From the NCBI GenBank assembly GCA_026390775.1, contig JAPLFF010000007.1, positions 1,240,001 to 1,304,000 on the forward strand: a stretch of 64,000 nt of DNA, given 5' to 3'. How positions within the stretch are numbered: position 1 is the first letter of the stretch; each line of letters starts with the position of its first letter. The DNA is from Ignavibacteriales bacterium. GTDB lineage: Bacteria; Bacteroidota; Ignavibacteria; Ignavibacteriales; Melioribacteraceae. This document shows, in pieces, positions 61,211-64,000 of this stretch. The notes beneath the pieces were generated by a model. That model was not told the origin of the DNA. It was given only the letters and a program-made list of their open reading frames with translations, and searched no databases. The position numbers and the translations under genes are program-made.

Positions 61211-64000
61211 ATGCGCACAAAACTCCTTTCTCTATTTTTCTTTTATGCCGTAATCCTTTCTGCACAAATCAAAATCGGATTCTTAAATATTAACGATGCA
61301 ATCGTTAAAAACGCAGAAGTAAAAGCAGCATACAATTTTTTAAATAACCAAAAAGATTTTTCTGTCGAACCGATTAATTATAATGATATTATTAATTCTC
61401 AATTATCAATTCAGCAATTCTCAATTATATGGGTCCATCGCCCCGACTCGACAGATCTAACGAAAGAAGAAACAAGTCCGAAGTTTGTCGCCGCACTTCA
61501 AAGTTATGTTAGAGCTAGTGGTAAACTTTTCTTAACTCTTGATGCAATGAAGTATTTAAATCTTCTTGGATTCGAATCCGAACATCCGACTGTAAAATAT
61601 GCAGATGCAACCGATGATGGTTATGGAAGAAGACTTGGTTTGCATTCGTATCGCTCACATCCAATCTTTGATGGACTAAATGGCGGTGCATATATATTCA
61701 ATCCAACAAAAGATTTGAGAACGCGGCAAATTGGATTTTTCGAAAACTCTATTCCTCAAAGCGGAAAAGTTATTGCGGTTGATTGGGCCTACATCACTTT
61801 AAAAGAAGATGCAAAACTTATTATCGAACACAAAGTTGGTAAAGGAAAGATTTTATCAATAGGGGCATATACTTATTATGGATTGGAAAATAATAACCGC
61901 GCTCATCTGGAATTATTTACTAACAACTGTCTTAAATATCTTTTCGCTAGTTTAAAATATGAACCGGCTAAAACATTTTATTGGAATTATTCTCCTGCCG
62001 CAGTTTATGAATTAAAAAGAAAAACTGATCCGGTGAAATTCGATTCATCAAGAAAATGGAATGAAAATTCTAACTCGATAAAATTGGAAAAAGAAAAAGG
62101 GACCGATAATTATTGGAATGTTGCAGGGCAGAAAATTCTTGTTATGGGAAAAGAAAAATCCGGCATTGATGAAATTTGGGCGCATCCGTTTATGGCATTA
62201 AGGGATTATGAAGCGGGGCTTTTGTTTGATAAAAAAGATTCGGTTGTTTGGTTAAAAAATTTCCAACCGAAAATTGAAGTAAGACCTGAATCCTTTTCGC
62301 GCATTTACAAAATTAACAACTCAACTCTTCGTGAAATTATTGTTGCATCAGCCAAACAATCGCAGGCTGTTGTTCATTATGAATTTGAAGGTGAAACATC
62401 AGCGAAGCTTGTAATTAAATTTTACAGCAACTTCCGATTTATGTGGCCTTATTCCGAAAGAACAACCGGAAGCATCGGTTATTCTGTTAACTCTTCCGGT
62501 AATGCTTTTTCTCTAGTAGATAAAAATAATTTTTCTTTACTAGCCGGTTCTAATAAAAAATTTTCGAATTACATTATAGGTCAATACAGCGGATTTGAAA
62601 AATCCGTATCGGGATTTAAAGGTATTAAAACAGACAAGCTATTAGTCGGTGCATTAGCAGAGATCAATCTAAAGAAAAAAGATTATGCCGATTTCATTGT
62701 TCATGCTTCAGTGGAAAGCCCTTTGACTTATGATATGATATCACCGGAAAAAATTTATAAGGATGCTGTAAGTTACACACAAAAATTTTTGAATAACTCA
62801 TTAATGATAACAACGCCGGATAAAGATTTTAACGAAGGATATAAATGGGCATTGATCGGTACGGACAGATTTTTTGTTAATACTCCGGGACTTGGAAAAT
62901 CTCTTGTGGCAGGATATTCAACAACAGCGCGAGGATGGGACGGCGGACACAAAGTTAACGGAAGACCCGGTTACGGCTGGTATTTCGGCCGCGACGGATG
63001 CTGGAGTGGCTTTGCACTTTTAGATTACGGCGATTTTGAAAAAGTAAAATCAGTACTTGAATTTTTTAATAAATACCAGGATCTATCGGGTAAAATTTTT
63101 CACGAGTTAACAACTTCGGGTGCAATTCATTATGATGCATCTGATGCAACGCCGCTTTATATAATTCTTGCCGGAAAATATTTGCATCATACCGGCGATA
63201 TAGAATTCATCAAGAAGAATTGGACATATATAAAGAAGGCAATTGATTTTTGTTATTCAACCGATACAGACGTAGATCATTTAATCGAAAATACAAATGT
63301 CGGGCATGGCTGGGTTGAAGGCGGCGGACTTTATACGGCACACACGGAAGTTTATCTTGCCGCTTGCTGGGCGGAAGCTCTTAGGCAAGCAAGTTATATG
63401 GCAAAACAAATTGAGCTGAAAACTGAAAGCAAAATGTATAGTGATGAATATGAAATCGTAAAAAAAATAATTAATACAGATTTTTGGAACGCGCAAGAAA
63501 ACTTTTTAAACTTTTCGAAATTGAAAGACGGAAAATATAATTCAGAAAAAACAGTTCTTTCCGCAGTCCCGGTATATTTTGAAATGCTTGATTCCGCAAA
63601 AGCAAAACAAGTGTCGGATGCTTATGCTGAGAATTATTTTTCTTCAGATTGGGGCATAAGAATTTTGCGTGAAGACAGTCCCATTTTTAATCCGCGCGGA
63701 TATCATACCGGAAGTGTTTGGCCTTTGTTTACCGGCTGGGCTGCACTTGCTGAATTCAAGAATGAAAATTATGTGCAAGGTTATTCTCATATAATGAACA
63801 ACTTGCTTGTCTATAAAAATTGGCAGCTCGGGTTTGTTGAAGAGGTTTTAAACGGCGCTGAATATAAACCGGGTGGAGTTTGTCCGCATCAAGCATGGAG
63901 CGAAACAATGGTTCTTCAACCGGTAATTGAAGGTATGCTCGGATTAGAAGTTGATGCAGCAAATAATAAAATAAAATTTTCTCCACGGTTACCGTCAGAT
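61211..64000 (+). CDS. Exported (alpha/alpha)6 glycosidase-like protein, 3' end outside window
   Basis: The frame runs from ATG 61211 to the window end (930 codons, no stop). A signal peptide (LLSLFFFYAVILSAQ) leads into an N-terminal glutamine-amidotransferase-like region (IWVHRPDSTDL...GKLFLTLDAMKYLNLLGF) resembling ThuA/DUF4960-type domains. From about residue 540 a glycosidase region follows: AGYSTTARGWDGGHKVNGRPGYGWYFGRDGCWSGFALLD, KIFHELTTSGAIHYDASDATPLYI, GWVEGGGLYTAHTEVYLAACWAEAL and PRGYHTGSVWPLFTGWAAL, close to glycogen-debranching/GH15-GH63-type catalytic domains. Family B repeat codons (NSQLSIQQFSI) lie near residue 62-72. Confidence 0.82.
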   Translation, partial: MRTKLLSLFFFYAVILSAQIKIGFLNINDAIVKNAEVKAAYNFLNNQKDFSVEPINYNDIINSQLSIQQFSIIWVHRPDSTDLTKEETSPKFVAALQSYVRASGKLFLTLDAMKYLNLLGFESEHPTVKYADATDDGYGRRLGLHSYRSHPIFDGLNGGAYIFNPTKDLRTRQIGFFENSIPQSGKVIAVDWAYITLKEDAKLIIEHKVGKGKILSIGAYTYYGLENNNRAHLELFTNNCLKYLFASLKYEPAKTFYWNYSPAAVYELKRKTDPVKFDSSRKWNENSNSIKLEKEKGTDNYWNVAGQKILVMGKEKSGIDEIWAHPFMALRDYEAGLLFDKKDSVVWLKNFQPKIEVRPESFSRIYKINNSTLREIIVASAKQSQAVVHYEFEGETSAKLVIKFYSNFRFMWPYSERTTGSIGYSVNSSGNAFSLVDKNNFSLLAGSNKKFSNYIIGQYSGFEKSVSGFKGIKTDKLLVGALAEINLKKKDYADFIVHASVESPLTYDMISPEKIYKDAVSYTQKFLNNSLMITTPDKDFNEGYKWALIGTDRFFVNTPGLGKSLVAGYSTTARGWDGGHKVNGRPGYGWYFGRDGCWSGFALLDYGDFEKVKSVLEFFNKYQDLSGKIFHELTTSGAIHYDASDATPLYIILAGKYLHHTGDIEFIKKNWTYIKKAIDFCYSTDTDVDHLIENTNVGHGWVEGGGLYTAHTEVYLAACWAEALRQASYMAKQIELKTESKMYSDEYEIVKKIINTDFWNAQENFLNFSKLKDGKYNSEKTVLSAVPVYFEMLDSAKAKQVSDAYAENYFSSDWGIRILREDSPIFNPRGYHTGSVWPLFTGWAALAEFKNENYVQGYSHIMNNLLVYKNWQLGFVEEVLNGAEYKPGGVCPHQAWSETMVLQPVIEGMLGLEVDAANNKIKFSPRLPSD
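61392..61428. repeat. Family B repeat inside the glycosidase gene
   Basis: TTAATTCTCAATTATCAATT and GCAATTCTCAATTAT units lie in frame near the 5' part of the gene and resemble the other four family B tracts. It may be chance low-complexity sequence. Confidence 0.45.

Overview
The window is AT-rich bacterial chromosome and most likely belongs to Ignavibacteria (Chlorobi/Bacteroidetes side). The main taxonomic clues are a C-terminal secretion tail with a YPNPFNPTTKIEF-type motif on the beta-propeller protein at 36818-38143 (the type IX sorting-domain style common in that group), Bacteroidetes-type gene families (BlaI/M56 pairs, carboxypeptidase-regulatory-domain outer-membrane barrels, PepSY-like proteins, YfhO, FucP), and many short interspersed repeats. 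UGA acts as a normal stop here (for example the yebC gene ends in TGA).

Layout. 1-2715: yebC (5' end missing), ruvC, an exported barrel-like protein, and ruvA, ending in a two-way terminator. 2759-6946 (minus): a blaI/M56 sensor-protease pair whose M56 gene has an in-frame TGA, an ECF sigma/anti-sigma pair, and an AlkA-like glycosylase. 6976-12750 (plus): a cNMP-GAF-kinase protein without the phosphoacceptor His, miaA, a glycosyltransferase and prfA. 12772-30262 (minus): a long surface-glycan locus with GT2, SDR epimerase, GT4, YfhO, Wzx-type flippase, GT4, a GT-B-like protein and then a full set for CMP-pseudaminic acid (pseB, pseC, a pseG-pseH fusion, pseI, a pseF-type cytidylyltransferase), ending in a glycosylasparaginase. 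30430-41737: two small Cys-pair proteins, an amino-acid permease, tRNA-Lys, a CBM9-like lipoprotein, a fucP-type sugar transporter with a ROK kinase, a secreted propeller, an aldo/keto reductase, a frameshifted Memo-family gene and a YiiX-type hydrolase. 42002-53339: response regulator, histidine kinase, TolC, adaptor, RND pump, then a YncE-like propeller, an outer-membrane barrel receptor and a PepSY-like protein. 53474-64000: a coiled-coil membrane protein with a lipoprotein, an erythromycin-esterase family protein, a DUF1579 protein, two small hypotheticals, tRNA-Arg, a DPP-IV-type peptidase and a (alpha/alpha)6 glycosidase running off the end.

Three genes are broken by single-base events: the M56 sensor (TGG to TGA inferred), a four-helix-bundle (S23/IVP-type) gene between pseB and pseC (one base lost), and the Memo-family gene (one T lost from a T run). 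Real decay and assembly error cannot be told apart from one sequence.

The most unusual structure is repeat-based. At least four families of short repeats are scattered here, and two of them lie in frame inside protein genes. One family forms an imperfect 27-nt inverted repeat (23 matches by eye) around the broken four-helix-bundle gene, an architecture like the intervening sequences of 23S rRNA but sitting at the pseB/pseC junction. No CRISPR array, phage or transposase gene was seen.
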